Assembly (NCBI GenBank): GCA_029747015.1
Contig: JAKOGI010000436.1
Span: forward strand, 318,501 to 382,500
Direction: 5' to 3'
Origin: Carnegiea gigantea
Taxonomy: Eukaryota > Streptophyta > Magnoliopsida > Caryophyllales > Cactaceae
DNA length: 64,000 bases
In this document: in pieces, positions 11,904-23,449 of the stretch
How positions within the stretch are numbered: the first letter of the stretch is position 1
Layout of the letters: each line of letters starts with the position of its first letter
Made by a program: the position numbers and the translations under genes
Notes under the pieces: model-generated
Told to the model about the DNA's origin: nothing
The model's database searches: none
What the model saw: only the letters and a program-made list of their open reading frames with translations

Positions 11904-12110
11904 GTGCCACGGCCAGAGGATAGAACAATCATTGGAACCAAATGGGTGTTCCGTAACAAGCTGGATGAGTGCGGAACAGTCACTAGAAACAAGGCCCGAC
12001 TGGTGGTTCAAGGCTACAACCAAGAAGAGGGAATTGATTTTGAAGAAACCTTTGCACTTGTTGCAAGGATGGAGGCTATTCGAATCTTGATAGCATTTGC
12101 AGCCCATTGA
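11904..12110 (+). pseudogene. pol: Sirevirus reverse transcriptase, N-terminal stub
   Basis: Continues the pol frame after the [53 protein letters not shown]. These are the first motifs of copia reverse transcriptase. The sequence then passes directly to material that normally follows the palm and connection (DTPISPSTRL in the next frame). The catalytic YVDD region and roughly 150 residues around it are absent. The deletion junction is near 12105-12110. Confidence 0.85.
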
Positions 12111-12837
12111 TACTCCCATCTCTCCCTCAACCAGGTTGGTAATGAATGATGGTAGTCCCTCAGTTGAGGAGAAATCCTATAGGGGCATGATAGGGTCACT
12201 CCTATACCTGACGGCTACTAGACCTGACATTGTTTTCAGTGTTGGTCTATGTGCACGTTTTTAGTCTAACCCTAAAGAAACTCATCTTAAGGCTGTAAAA
12301 AGGATTTTAAGATACTTAAAATATACACCTGATCTAGCCTTATGATATCCTAAAGGTTGCAACTTTGATCTTGTTGGGTATGCTGATGCTGATTATGTAG
12401 GTTTCTTGGTTGATAGAAAAAGCACCTCAGGTATGGCTCACTTTCTTGGACCTTGTTTGGTATTTTGGGCAACCAAGAAACAACTCTCTGTTGCCTTGTC
12501 CACAGCAGAAGCTGAATATGTGGCAGCTGCATCTTGCTGTGCTCAGTTATTATGGATAAGACAACAACTCAAGGACTTTTGTGTTGACATAGGATGCATT
12601 CCTATTTATTGTGACAATACAAGTGCAATTAACATTGCCAAAAATCCATGTCAACACAAAAGAACAAAACATATTGACATTCGTCATCATTTCTTAAGAG
12701 ACAATGTTGAAAAAGGAGTGATCTCAATGAATTTCTGTGCCACTGAAAATCAAATTGCTGACATATTCACCAAGGCATTGAGTAGAGAACAATTTGAAAG
12801 GAATAGACTCGAACTAGGCTTAATTAGAACAACCTGA
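12109..12837 (+). pseudogene. pol: Sirevirus RNase H domain, interrupted
   Basis: Frame shifted by the deletion relative to upstream pol. It begins DTPISPSTRL and KSYRGMIGSLLYLTATRPDI and continues through CARF, NPKETHLKAVKRILRYLKY, GYADADYVG, STAEAEYVAAASCCAQLLW, IYCDNTSAINIAKNP and TKHIDIRHHFLRD to LGLIRTT. Stops at 12262-12264 (TAG for an expected glutamine) and 12343-12345 (TGA for an expected tryptophan) break it. The last 143 residues (12406-12837) are open and well conserved. Confidence 0.88.
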
Positions 12838-13272
12838 CCAACCTGTTCTCTCACCTGTTTGCAACATTTAAAAGTTACGGGTACAACATGTTAAAATTTT
12901 TTGTTTGCAATCAACTTCTGTGCTATGTTTAGCATATGTGAGGTTTACAACCTGCTGACACTTGTTGAGGTCTAATGAGATTGCCCTTATTGTCCCATGT
13001 TACCGAGCAAGTAACCTCAAGAACAAGCACCAGGAACAGGTACGCCTCTTGTTTGTCAAATATGTGCAACAAATTGAAAATTGCTAATCTCTTCCCGAGG
13101 TGTGCGCAGCCTAAATAAATGCAAAAGCCCGTTGCAAAACGGGCAAAATCTTTTAAAGATTTCGCATGTCTCTCTCTTTAAAGCTCTCATGCTCAATCTC
13201 TCACCTCCACCGAAACTCTCTTGCTCTGAAACTCCGTTCAAGAAACCCTAATCTCTCTCCTTCCTCTGAAAA
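12838..13272 (+). other. Sirevirus spacer between pol and third coding region
   Basis: No open frame of note. Contains short repeated CCTGTT-type phrases also seen across the element. No separate feature recognised. Confidence 0.5.
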
Positions 13273-15251
13273 ATGGCGTCTCCCATTAGCTCCGAGAGCT
13301 CCTCGACCTCGACTCAGGGCAACCAGACACAGAGCACAACCTTGCAAACAGCCACAGCCCTGTTTGCGCCTACACAATTTCTGACGGCCCTCATGGAAGG
13401 TAAAATTACTGAACCTTCTCGACCCATTGTCTATAAACCTTTTGGGGTTTTGAAAAGCATCGACCTTAGAACAGTGAATCTGAAATTGGAAGACATCCCT
13501 TATAAATTTGGGTGGGAATTGATTTTGTTGGAGAAACTGGGGCATGTAAACCCCAAGAACCTGTTGGGGCATCTGAAAGAGAAATTAGGCCTTTAGATGA
13601 AATCTTTCGGTTCGATCATGGACTAGATGACATCAGTTCGCTTGGGCTGTTCCCAGAGCAGGAAACAGGGGCCGAAACAGGGCCTGAAGTTTTTAGGGAT
13701 GACCTAGGGGAGGATTTGTCAAAAGAAGAAGGGGGTAGTAGTGATCAAATGGAGGAGTCTCCTGTGAAGCCTGAACAAGCCACACCGGTACCACCAACCG
13801 GTGAGAAACGTAAACGATACAAAATTGTGGCTCAGCGTACTAGAATGCCAAGAACACGACCACCATCAAGGCCTAAAAGCGGCTAGACTGAAGAATCCTT
13901 AAAAAGTGAAACCCCTGTCAAACCAAAACCACAAATCTCCTCTTCGGCCAAACCCACAACCAGGCCAACTCGAAAATCAGCCCGAATTGCTTTCCACTCC
14001 ACACCTCGTCCTGTCAAACAGTCATCCCCTGTTGTTGAGGAAATTGATTCCTCCTCTGAGCCTTCATCAGATAGCGACCCTGAGAACACCACCTTCAAAT
14101 AGGGCACTCCCGTGTTCTCAGAGTCCTCAGAGGATAAGCCTCTGCCTGCACCAAAATCAACCTCCACTTTACCCTCCAAACCATCACCCCTCAAAACTCC
14201 CAAGAGAAAAGTCTCTCTCAAACATGCCTCCACCCAAGACCCTCCTACTAAGCCTCAACCTAAAAGAGCCAAGAAGTCTTACCCGTCCGCAATCTTAGCC
14301 AAACTGACCCAACTGCTTCAGAGACGGGTAGTCAGGGGCAAAATTATCAAGGTAAAATATTTTGAGGAATAGGGTCTGGGGGTGTTTCTGCATAAGCTGC
14401 GTGCACAGGGGTGGTATGAGCTATTTACAAACACCCAGCTGGGTTGTTCTGTACATGAGTTGGCAGAGTTCTGTGCCAACTGCACTGTCATCGAAGGAGT
14501 GGTGACAAGTATTGTTAATGGGCAACAGCTTCGCTTTGATGCGAAAATATTAGGGGAAATTCTGGGGATTCCCTCCTTGGGCTTTGATATATATGTGAGA
14601 GAAGACAAGACTATTCTAAGGACAGCCAGGCTACTGGAGCTCGCCCAAAAATTTAGCCAGCAATCAAGCCTCCAAACACCCAAGTCTGTGAAGAAAGGGG
14701 ACATGACATCGCTCCATCAATTGATATTCTGGTTTATCATCAAGAATGTCATCCCCAGGGGCCAGGGTCGCAATCTTGCTGATGCCATGGATCAATGTTT
14801 GATGGATCTGATGGACAAGGAAGAGCAAATCAACCTTCCTGCCATCATGATTCGCCACATAGCAAGAATTGCAAACACCTCCAGGGAACATGACCTGGGA
14901 TACGGCTTCCTCCTAACTAGTGTGTTTGAGCACTTTGGGGTGACTCTGCAGAAGAAGGTGGGTGCTCAGTTCATGGATGAGATTGGGAGTAACACCCTTA
15001 TGGGGTGTGGATACACTTTGGTTGAAGGGTCTGCCTCAGAACAGGGAACCAGAACACCCCGTCCTCCTGTTCCTGGCAGTTCCTCAGTCAAGCTTGAGGC
15101 TGCTTTGGAAGAAAACTCTCGACTCAATGCTGAGCTTACTGCTGTAAAGGCTGCCCTGGATGAGGAAAAGGCTCTCAATGCAAAACGCCATGAAGATATC
15201 CTCGCCCTTTTCTCTTCCCTCTCAGCAAAATTTTTCCCTCCTGCTCTCTGA
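13273..15251 (+). pseudogene. Sirevirus third coding region (env-like / plant transposon protein type), broken
   Basis: Begins ATGGCGTCTCCC (MASPISSESSSTS) in one frame and shifts by one frame near 13573-13595. It then stays in a single frame to 15251 with three TAG stops (13884, 14100, 14370). The middle is rich in proline, serine and lysine (basic SxRPxxKP stretches). The part after 14373 encodes about 290 residues: GWYELFTNTQLGCSVHELAE, FDAKILGEILGIPSLGFDIY, a LIFWFIIKNVIPRGQGRN segment and a C-terminal coiled coil (LEAALEENSRLNAELTAVKA). This resembles the region annotated as a plant transposon protein domain or env-like product in Sirevirus relatives. I see no signal peptide or clear membrane anchor, so envelope function is not supported. 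Function unknown. Confidence 0.65.
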
Positions 15252-15737
15252 TCACCCCCCATCTGTTGTTCTCATAGCCTGTTCTCACTTCTCTTAGTTA
15301 TCCTCTCTGGCTAGTTTGTACTTTCTGTTGCACTCGTTTGGTGAATGACAGGTTATCTTGTTTTTTGATTGGCTTTGCCTTGCTTGCTTTCTGTTGTGAA
15401 TTGCTTGTGTGTGACTAGGATGGCCAATCTCATTACCGTACCAACACACTTGAGTGTATCGCCTGTTGACTTTCCTCCATTACCCAAGTGGTGGTGATAG
15501 CAAACACCCTATGTTTGACTGTTCGCCCCTACTTTTTAATGATGCCAAAAGGGGGAAGATAGGATGACCAATATATTGTTTTAGTTTTGCCATGGACGAG
15601 TTAAATTTCTTACACTTTTTCGATACTGACTGCTTCATGTGAATTGTCGGTCCTATAAATAATTGGCACTAATCACTTCAATTGTCCTTGAAAGTCAATA
15701 TGGTCACTTAGTTTGTCATCATCAAAAAGGGGGAATT
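15252..15737 (+). other. Sirevirus 3' untranslated region with repeated polypurine tracts
   Basis: Contains CCAAAAGGGGGAAGAT at about 15545-15560 and ATCAAAAAGGGGGAATT directly before the 3' LTR (15721-15737). Repeated purine tracts before the LTR are a Sirevirus trait. No other feature seen. Confidence 0.75.
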
Positions 15738-17110
15738 TGTTAGAATGTATAAGGTTTTGATGATAACAAATCCAAGTGTTGTAGTTGTTGTTGTTCCAAA
15801 CAGGCTTTACCAACAGGGCCTTACTGCTGTTTTTCAATATATTAAAACTGCTTGACTAATGGTTTATCAAGAACAGGTACTCAAGTCAGCGATGTAAGAA
15901 CAACCATGAGGAACAGGCTCTGTAAGGTATTTGAAACATGTTCTGTGAAGTGTTTGCAGCAGATTCGTCTTTCTACAAGATGACTAGTGGTTACAACAAG
16001 ATGTCTTGATTTAATTTGGTTTTATATCTTTAGACTCTTGTTAATATGCCAATCAGAAACTCTTAACTTACCACTTACTTGAAACGGTTTTGTTTTCTTT
16101 TGGAAAATATTTCGGATCACCCTTCAGAGCAATCCTGAAAACAGGATGATCAGGGTGTTTCCAGAATAAGCTGCGAAAAACTGTTTTGCACGATTTTTAT
16201 CTTTTGAATTTTGAGCAGCTTCTTCAAGGATTTGCAAGAAAGATTTTTTTTTTTATGGAGTATCTTACCCCTTATCCTAAAAACGGTTATTAAAATCTAA
16301 AGGGATTTGCAAAATCTTTTTTGAGTAAAAAGAACATCCAATTTTTGGCAAGTGGATAAGGTTGTTGAGAAAAACATGGGCTAGTTGCTGAGAATCACCG
16401 CCTTATGCACACGGTTTAGGAAGTGTTTTCAGCTCATGTTTCCTCATCCCTTGTGGCTAAAGAATTCTATATTCTTTAGGGATTTTAGTTTCCAAAAATT
16501 TGAGGAATTGTTTTTCCAAGCACTATATAAAGTCGCTTCTTAGAACGATAGAAGCATCAGTTTTCAAAAAGAAAAATTCAGTGTTCATGAGCTTAAAAGT
16601 TTGAATAGAAAACCGTGTCTAGTGATTGAGTTATTTGAGCTTTCAAAGTTGGCATACTAGGATTTCATTGTACCCTATATTAGCTTAGTTGAAAAGCATT
16701 GTAATAGGGTGTTTTTCTTTATACTCTTCTTTCACAAAAGCGAGTTGAGTGTGTGTCCAAATCAAGGGGATTTTGGACATGGGGTAACCTGTCTTAGGGA
16801 AGACGGTTATGTGTGTTACAAGTTGTAACAAGGTGTTTTACTATTGTAACGTGTTTAGCCCGTTTAGTGAAGTGTTTAAATCCAACACGAGGTAGGTCAT
16901 GGTTTTTAACCTCAGTTGGGCTAGAGGTGTTTTCCACGTAAAAAATCCTGTGTCCATTATTTCCGCATTCAATTTTGTTGGATTTTCGCTTCTGTTTATC
17001 TCAGGAACAACCTGTGCGAACAGGGTCTCAGACTGTTTGCCAGCAACTTGCGAAAATCGGATACCACAATTCACCCCCCCTCTTATGGTTGTGTACTCTC
17101 TAAATAAACA
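15738..17110 (+). repeat. Sirevirus 3' LTR
   Basis: 1373 bp direct copy of the 5' LTR, TGTTAGAATG to AATAAACA, with a TATA box at 16524-16531. Followed directly by the target duplication. Confidence 0.92.
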
Positions 17111-17115
17111 AAGGC
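17111..17115. repeat. Target site duplication AAGGC, right
   Basis: Exact match to 6826-6830. The following bases continue the interrupted Tekay LTR as judged against 25190 onwards. Confidence 0.92.
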
Positions 17116-19345
17116 AATTCAAAGCAAATGTGAAGATAACTCATTAATCTATCCACAAACCAAAAATCATAAATTTTCAATGAGCCAACCAATACCAGTT
17201 GTTTCGTAAATTCCACTGTTCAAAATTGCTCCCAGTTTCGATGTATTCTGCGCAGTCTTCAGTAAAGTGGCCATAACTTTGTCTACACAACTCAAAATTG
17301 AGTAATTCAAAAACCCATTGAAAGTTAACTCATTGAGATATTAGCCCACCAAAAATCATAATTTTTTGTCATGCCAAGCATTACCAGTTTTTTTCCCAAA
17401 CAGACCCCTGTTTCAGGTCTATTTCCCAGCTCTAACTCACATATTGTCAATCTTTTCTTCACATAACCACCCACTAAAATCATTCTTTAACTCATCTAAA
17501 TTAGTATAAACATCTTGATATTCATTACCGATACCAAAGATCATAAAACCTCAGTTAATACAATCAAAATCCATCATCACAACCTAAACTTGCATGATCA
17601 TGAATAACTTCAATCGTTAGTCACTTTCAAGTATAATCAACAACCAAAACATCAAAATAACACTTGTTTCCATATAACATCATGATCAATCACCAAAAAT
17701 AAGAATCAAAATCCAAAACACAATCAAAACAACAAGATAGGGGGAGGATATTACTCACTTTGTGCTTGAAAAAGGAGGTGTGAATGATGTTTGAAGAGTG
17801 TGGGGATGTGGCTGGTGGCTGGGGGGATGATCTGATGGCTGTCCTGGTGGCTGGACTGGTGGTTGTTGGTGGCTAAAAGAGGGTAGAAAGGAGGCAGCAG
17901 GGGCTGGCCGTGTAGGAGCAGAAAAATGGAGAGAGAAAGAAGCTTTGATGCTTGGTGAGTTCTTTTACTTGGTTGAAAATGAAGCAACTTACTTGGCTGA
18001 GAATTAAGCACAAAAAAATTAGCTTTTGCTAATGATAATTGAGGCTTAATAATGGTAATTAGATAAGCAAATGGGTTAGGAACCTGTTGGGCCAAAATTG
18101 GGCTTAAATGTGTTTGGGCCCAAAAGAAAATTAAACCGTACGCGATTAAATTTTCCGTAGCTCGAAATTAATTTTTGAAATGTCATGAAAAATAATTTAA
18201 TCTTTTAACCCATAATTATCGAGGTCTAATATCAATTTCTCTGAAAAATTATTTTCGGTAAAGAAAACTCGAATTGCAAAGTAGAGTCCCAAATGAATTC
18301 TCCTAACCGGGATGATTAAATAAGATAAATAAATGTGAAAAATTAATAACATGGCTTAATTAAATAAATAAATATGATTTAGGGTCGGGCTATTACAGCC
18401 TTCTCCCCTTAAAGAGTTTCGTCCTCAAAACTTATGAAACTTATGAAAACATGCATGGTTAACTCATATAAGTCTGGGCACTTGGCTTTCATTTCTTCCT
18501 CAATTTCTCAAGTAGCTTCTAAGGAGGTATGATTTGTCCAAAGTAATATGATTAAAGATGTTTGCTTGACGCTGAACTGCTTAATCCTGAGATCTAATAT
18601 CTAGATTGGGTGCTCTTGAAACACAAGACCCTCAATGACCGCAATGGATTCGGTTATGACAGTGTGGTGAGGATCTGAAATGTACTGCCTAAGTTGTAAG
18701 GTAAGGAACACAGAACATGTTATGCACATGTTTGAATTATATAGGCAGATCTGGTAGAGAAGTTATGAAATTCGACCTTTCAATGAACTGATATGGTGAA
18801 ACTTTCTGACACCCTTAATTGATGAAACTTTCTGAAAGACCTTGTTATATACATGAAAATCCAGGAATCTCCTTCTCTTATCAATATAGCATTTCTGTCG
18901 CTTTCAATAGGATATTTTCGGGAATCTTCTAACATGTGTCACCTTATTAAATGCTGGAGAAGATCTTGATGACTCATAAGATGATTGGTTGTCAATGTCT
19001 GCCGTCATTTTGTCCTGATGTTTAATGAAGGATTCTCTGCTAGTGCTATCACAATATTGACTGTTGGGTGTTCCATACTTTCTTCAAATGCAAATGTTGG
19101 TCATAGGTCGTGAAGCACTACAGGCTCTAACTTAGAAGAGTTGATCTATTGATATTTTTAGATGCTTGCCCATCTGTTTCAGGATGATAAGAACTGCAAA
19201 AGTTCAATCTAGTTCTAAAGGCTCTTTGAAGTACTTACCATAACAGGCTTGAAATCTCTGATCTCGGTCATACACTATATCTGAGGGAATTCCATGACAA
19301 AGTCCATTGAAATTGAATCCCTTTCTCAAGGTTTTGCTTTATTCT

Positions 19346-19585
19346 TTAGAGCTCAGGATCATCATTCTGATTCACTCTAATTTCCTTCATTAGGGAGGAC
19401 TGTAAGGTAAGTGTCGGCATTTGAACATTTGCCTTCCTGTGCGACACTAATTGAATGTCCAAGTCCTCAAGTTCTATCAAGAGATTCAGTTGAGTAGTTA
19501 CTATAGTGTTCAAGGTATGTTGCGCCTTCCTGTTCAGGGCCTCTGCCCAATATTTTCCTTTCTTGGTTGACATTGGATCTGCCAC
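19346..19585 (-). pseudogene. pol: RNase H / integrase remnant, copy B
   Basis: Open stretch with AEALNRKAQHTLNTIVT and KANVQMPTLTLQSSLMKEI, homologous to 851-1231 of copy A but stopped earlier, at the DDPEL position. Confidence 0.7.
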
Positions 19586-19834
19586 AACTGATGTTTCATA
19601 TAGTTTAAGCTTCTTCTAAGTGAAGATATACTTCAGACTCTGATGGCCAGTATAGATTGCGTAAGGTACACCTTACAAGTAATGTTTTCAAATTCTCAGT
19701 GCACCTGGATTATGGGTAAGGTACCATCCCTAAGACTATATCTTCTTGCTAACTTTTTAGCCTGCTTCAACAAATTGGTCAAGGAAGATAATGTTTGACA
19801 AATCCCTTCTGAACTTGATAATTCCCTGCTAAAC

Positions 19835-20620
19835 TCAAACAGTTTCTAGTCTCAGTGCATTGGTGGATCTTCGGCATTTTGTAACTACTTTCGCCTTTTG
19901 CAAATTGACCTTGATCTCATCCTTTGGAACCATATGTTCCAAAATTACCATTGCTTTTATCCAGCACTCATACTTCTTGTATTTGCTATGTAATTGATGT
20001 TCCCTCAAGGTCTGTAACACTCTCCATGAATGAACAGGATACTCATCTCTGTCCTTGGAGTATTTCAAGATATCTTTTATAAACACTACCATAAACTTAT
20101 CTAAATAGGATATGAAACTCTATTCATAAGGTCCATAAAGGCTGCAGGGCCATTGATTAGGCCAAAAGGCATCACAGTAAATCCATAGTGACCCAAACAT
20201 GGTCCTTAGTGTGGTTTTAGAAATGTCTTCAGGTATAATCCTAAGTTGATGGTACCCTGACCTCAAATCGATCTTAGAAAAAACTCCTGCTCCCTACAGT
20301 TAACCAAATAAGTCATCTACTTGGGGCGATGGGTATGTGTTTTTGATGGTGATCTTGTTCAGCTCTCTGTAATCAACATATAACCTCCAGGTTCCATTCT
20401 TCTTCTTTACAGATAGAACTAGGCATCCTATGATGGCACACTTAGACGGTTTGATAACTCTCTTCTATGACAACTCCTCTAACTGAAACTTCAGTTCTTT
20501 AAGCTCAATTGGGGCCATAACATACGGGGTTTTGGAGATAGATTGAGCATCAGGGATTAATTCAATCTCAACATCAATTTCTCTTTACGGAGCAGTCCAG
20601 GTAACTTTTTAGGAAAACAT
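19835..20620 (-). pseudogene. pol: Reverse transcriptase remnant, copy B
   Basis: Same motif order as copy A, ending with VVFIKDILKYSKDRDEYPVH at the catalytic box and LREHQLHSKYKKYECW. Fragmented by stops and frameshifts. Confidence 0.78.
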
Positions 20621-20858
20621 CTCTAAATTTACAAGCTATAGGGATATCTTCTACTTTTTTCTTCCTTCGGTTGAATGTTACTAGCATAACACCAATACAT
20701 AATATATCCTTGACATAAGAGCTCATTGGTTTTCATAACAGAATTTAAAGGACAAGATTTTTCCTTTCTTTTCCCATGAAACATATTTCTCTCCCTTGTT
20801 CATCTCTTGAAATAACCTTAGGGTCATCATAACCTATCTTGACCGCATAAATACACAA

Positions 20859-21176
20859 CTAGATCATTTCCAAAATGATATCAAAGTCTGACGAGTCAAA
20901 TTGAATTAGAATTTCAGGGGGAACTATTTCACCAATAGTAATTGAAACAAACTTACGAGATGTAGAACACTCAATTCTAGAGTCGTTGGATAATTTGATT
21001 CCATAATTGGTTTCTGCCTTCTTATTCTTAAGGTTCACTTGCATAGCAGATCGTGTGAATATAAATGAATGAGTGGCAACTGAATCAATCAATAGACAAA
21101 ATGGCTTTGAAATACCCCAGAGGTGGCAGCTTCCTTCTTGCTCAACACATAAGCCTTTCCTACAGTTGCGAGCCAT
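20859..21176 (-). pseudogene. pol: Protease remnant with zinc-knuckle end, copy B
   Basis: 105-residue open stretch. It starts with MARNCRKGLCVEQEGSCHLW, the degenerate end of the gag zinc knuckle and linker, followed by the protease core LLIDSVATHSFIFTRSAMQ and FDSSDFDIILEMI (normally DFDVILGMDWL). Better preserved than copy A. Confidence 0.72.
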
Positions 21177-21236
21177 GAAAGTGGGAGCCCTTCTCTATAG
21201 CCTTCAGTTTTCGGGAACATGCAGTGATTAGGTGTT

Positions 21237-21452
21237 TTAGGCTACCGCACCACATGCATTTGTTAGTTCCCATTTAGCGATCTGGGGTGTTGTGGTTAGT
21301 TCTTCTACAGATCTCCTCAAAGTGAAGCCAGGCCTCAAGAGCCTATTCTTAACAATGTTCCACCAAATATCGGTTTTATCAGTTAGATGAAATGTTTCAA
21401 TGTTCACACTTTTATCACCTGGAATCTCTATTATAGTGAAAACTTTCTCCAT
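21237..21452 (-). pseudogene. gag: Gag remnant, copy B
   Basis: Capsid fragment MEKVFTIIEIPGDKSVNIE with DKTDIWWNIVKNRLLRPGF, homologous to the gag relic of copy A. Breaks after about 70 residues. Confidence 0.65.
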
Positions 21453-23449
21453 TCCTCAAATCCATTCTTCAGGTTCCACTGGGTTATATTTTCCACTCTA
21501 GAGTTCTTTAGTATGAATCAGCTAAAGACATTTTTCCAAGGGGCAGTAACCCATCAAAATTTCTCACTGACGCAATCCAAACACATGACAAAGATTTTGA
21601 TTATCAAACTTCAGCTTTATAAAAGTGATCTTCAATAGGAAAATGAGGTTGAATTAGCCAAAAAGGGTAGACACATCGCGTTCCCCTTAGCAATGGATTC
21701 CACAAGTTTGATAATAATCAATCCCCATACAAAGCATAGTTAAGATCTACCTTCGATACAAGCGTGTGATAAAAGTATCTTCTATTGACATGGGCGCAAT
21801 CCAATTATAAACCAGCTACTAGTAGCAATTGGGCTCTTAAAAATTGGAAAAGGTGACCAGAATTGATGAAGATGTAACGTGAGAGTGAATGATGATGCAA
21901 CTGGATGAGGAGATGCTATGAAGACAAAAAGATGAAGCCTCTAGTCAAAGTGAGGAGTATCCAACAGTTGATAATCCAACAAAGACAATGGCAGATGGTA
22001 TGTTACCAAAAGATGCAGTAAAATATTTTCAAGAGTAATGTCTACTTCACAAATGGAGGTGGAGTCAATGGACTGCTTACAAGAGTTTAGGTAATTTAAG
22101 CAAGTCTTAAATTGCAATGGATTGAAGCAAAATGTCTCTCTAAAGTGTCAATGGTTTCTCTTCTATGAAATTGTCGATAGTCAATGGTTTCAAATTTATG
22201 TACCATAGAACAAGCCTCTCCAAAATCCTATAATTTAGGGGATACTACATCAAGATCCCCTCATATAGCTTACTTAGATGAAATTCATGAGTTACAGAAA
22301 AAAATATCTGAAATCAATGAAGCATGTTTAACTAATTGCCACTTGGATCCAAGAAACGCACAAAATGACACCCATATGATAAGTATAAGCTTAAAGTTAT
22401 AGGTATCCACTGACTCAGATAGTCTGTACCATCAGACTTCTAGGCTAAATTTCATTAACCACTGGTCTCCAAATGTGCTGCAATATAGGTCATTGGAAAG
22501 CTTACTTTTTGTACTTTGATGTAGACTAACCAAAATATCCCTATCTGAGGGAATGCATAAGCTACAAGTGAGCTAAACTCAGAGCTTGTGCATTAGGATT
22601 CTGCCCAGTTTGTAGACTTTGATTTGTCTATTTGAATAACCAAATGACCTCCAATCCACTTGAAATTTGTTTCAGATGAAAGATATCTCCTTAACCTTAA
22701 AATTGGGATGGAAAACCCTTGCGTAAATCATATTGATCATGGACAAAAGTTACTTCAAGGTCAGTCCTTGTGCACTAATCAAAACTGTCAAGTTGATTGA
22801 ACTTGTGTATTCGGCCCATACTTGGTTTTCCCTATGCATTTAACTTCAAAATGAGTCAAGGGCCTTTCATAGGACACATTTGTAATAACCCCCAACTCTA
22901 GGGCTAGGAGTGTTAGTGATTCTTAAATTTCTGGGGTGAAACGGACAGAGTTTCGCCTGCAAACTGGCCATTTTTCAGGCTTAAAGCCTTACATCACATC
23001 CTCAGCATTGAATAGAAATATAAAAGGATATCAAATCAAGCTCAATGGCTACACACCGGAGATCACAACTCTACGAGCCACACGCCCGGAGTGTAAGGGT
23101 TTACATCCAAAAAAATAAACAATTCCAGCTAAAAGGATGTCATACCATTTTGATGGGTGGCTCATATGACCATACTTACCTAAATGCATTGGAGCACCTT
23201 CAACTCGTTATTCAAAATCTCCGTCAAATCTGATGCTTGAGATCAAACTATATATACTTTATATGGATCCATCTGACAAAGAAGAATATACGAGTAGAAT
23301 ATGTGTGAGATAAGCAGACATTACCAGTGTCGCAAATCTCCAATGATATTATAATAATCTTCATTCCTCACTGACCAACTTTCTCAGTATCTCAACTCCA
23401 TAATCCATATCCCATAAAGAAAATCTCAACCTGGCTCTGATACCAAATC

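Larger units (their letters stand above)
6831..17110 (+). mobile_element. Complete Sirevirus-type Ty1/copia element, defective
   Basis: 10.28-kb element with direct LTRs (6831-8201 and 15738-17110), both TGTTAGAATG...CA, flanked by a perfect 5-bp target duplication AAGGC. It has an initiator-tRNA primer site, gag with two zinc knuckles, pol in the copia order (protease, integrase, reverse transcriptase, RNase H), a third coding region after pol, and more than one purine tract of the AAAAGGGGGA type. The long third region and the repeated purine tracts are characteristic of Sireviruses (Maximus/SIRE). The reverse transcriptase core is deleted and stops interrupt pol. Confidence 0.92.
5087..18397 (-). 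repeat. Tekay array, middle LTR, split by a Sirevirus
   Basis: Minus-strand LTR starting TGTAATAG at 18397 and ending GGGCGTTACA at 5087. It serves as 5' LTR for body A and 3' LTR for body B. The Sirevirus with its target duplication accounts for 6831-17115. The remaining 5087-6830 plus 17116-18397 makes 3026 bp, nearly equal to the right LTR (3025 bp). The junction text matches the uninterrupted right LTR near 25187. A short ATGGATAAT-based tandem repeat lies at 6243-6330. Confidence 0.9.
18398..23449 (-). mobile_element. Tekay-type Ty3/gypsy internal region, copy B (decayed)
   Basis: Second internal region of the array, 5052 bp, collinear with copy A (5042 bp). Domain relics on the minus strand: polypurine tract (18398-18412), chromodomain tail, RNase H/integrase stub (19346-19585), reverse transcriptase (19835-20620) with VFIKDILKYS, protease (20859-21176) with LIDSVATHSFI, gag (21237-21452) and primer binding site (23433-23444). 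The same lysine-for-aspartate change in the catalytic box and the same valine in the protease site occur in copy A. Both units therefore descend from one already damaged element. Confidence 0.85.

Noticed and set aside
13512..13886. Separate host gene
   Set aside because: Same frame as the following stretches, bounded by Sirevirus pol and 3' LTR; part of the third coding region of the element.
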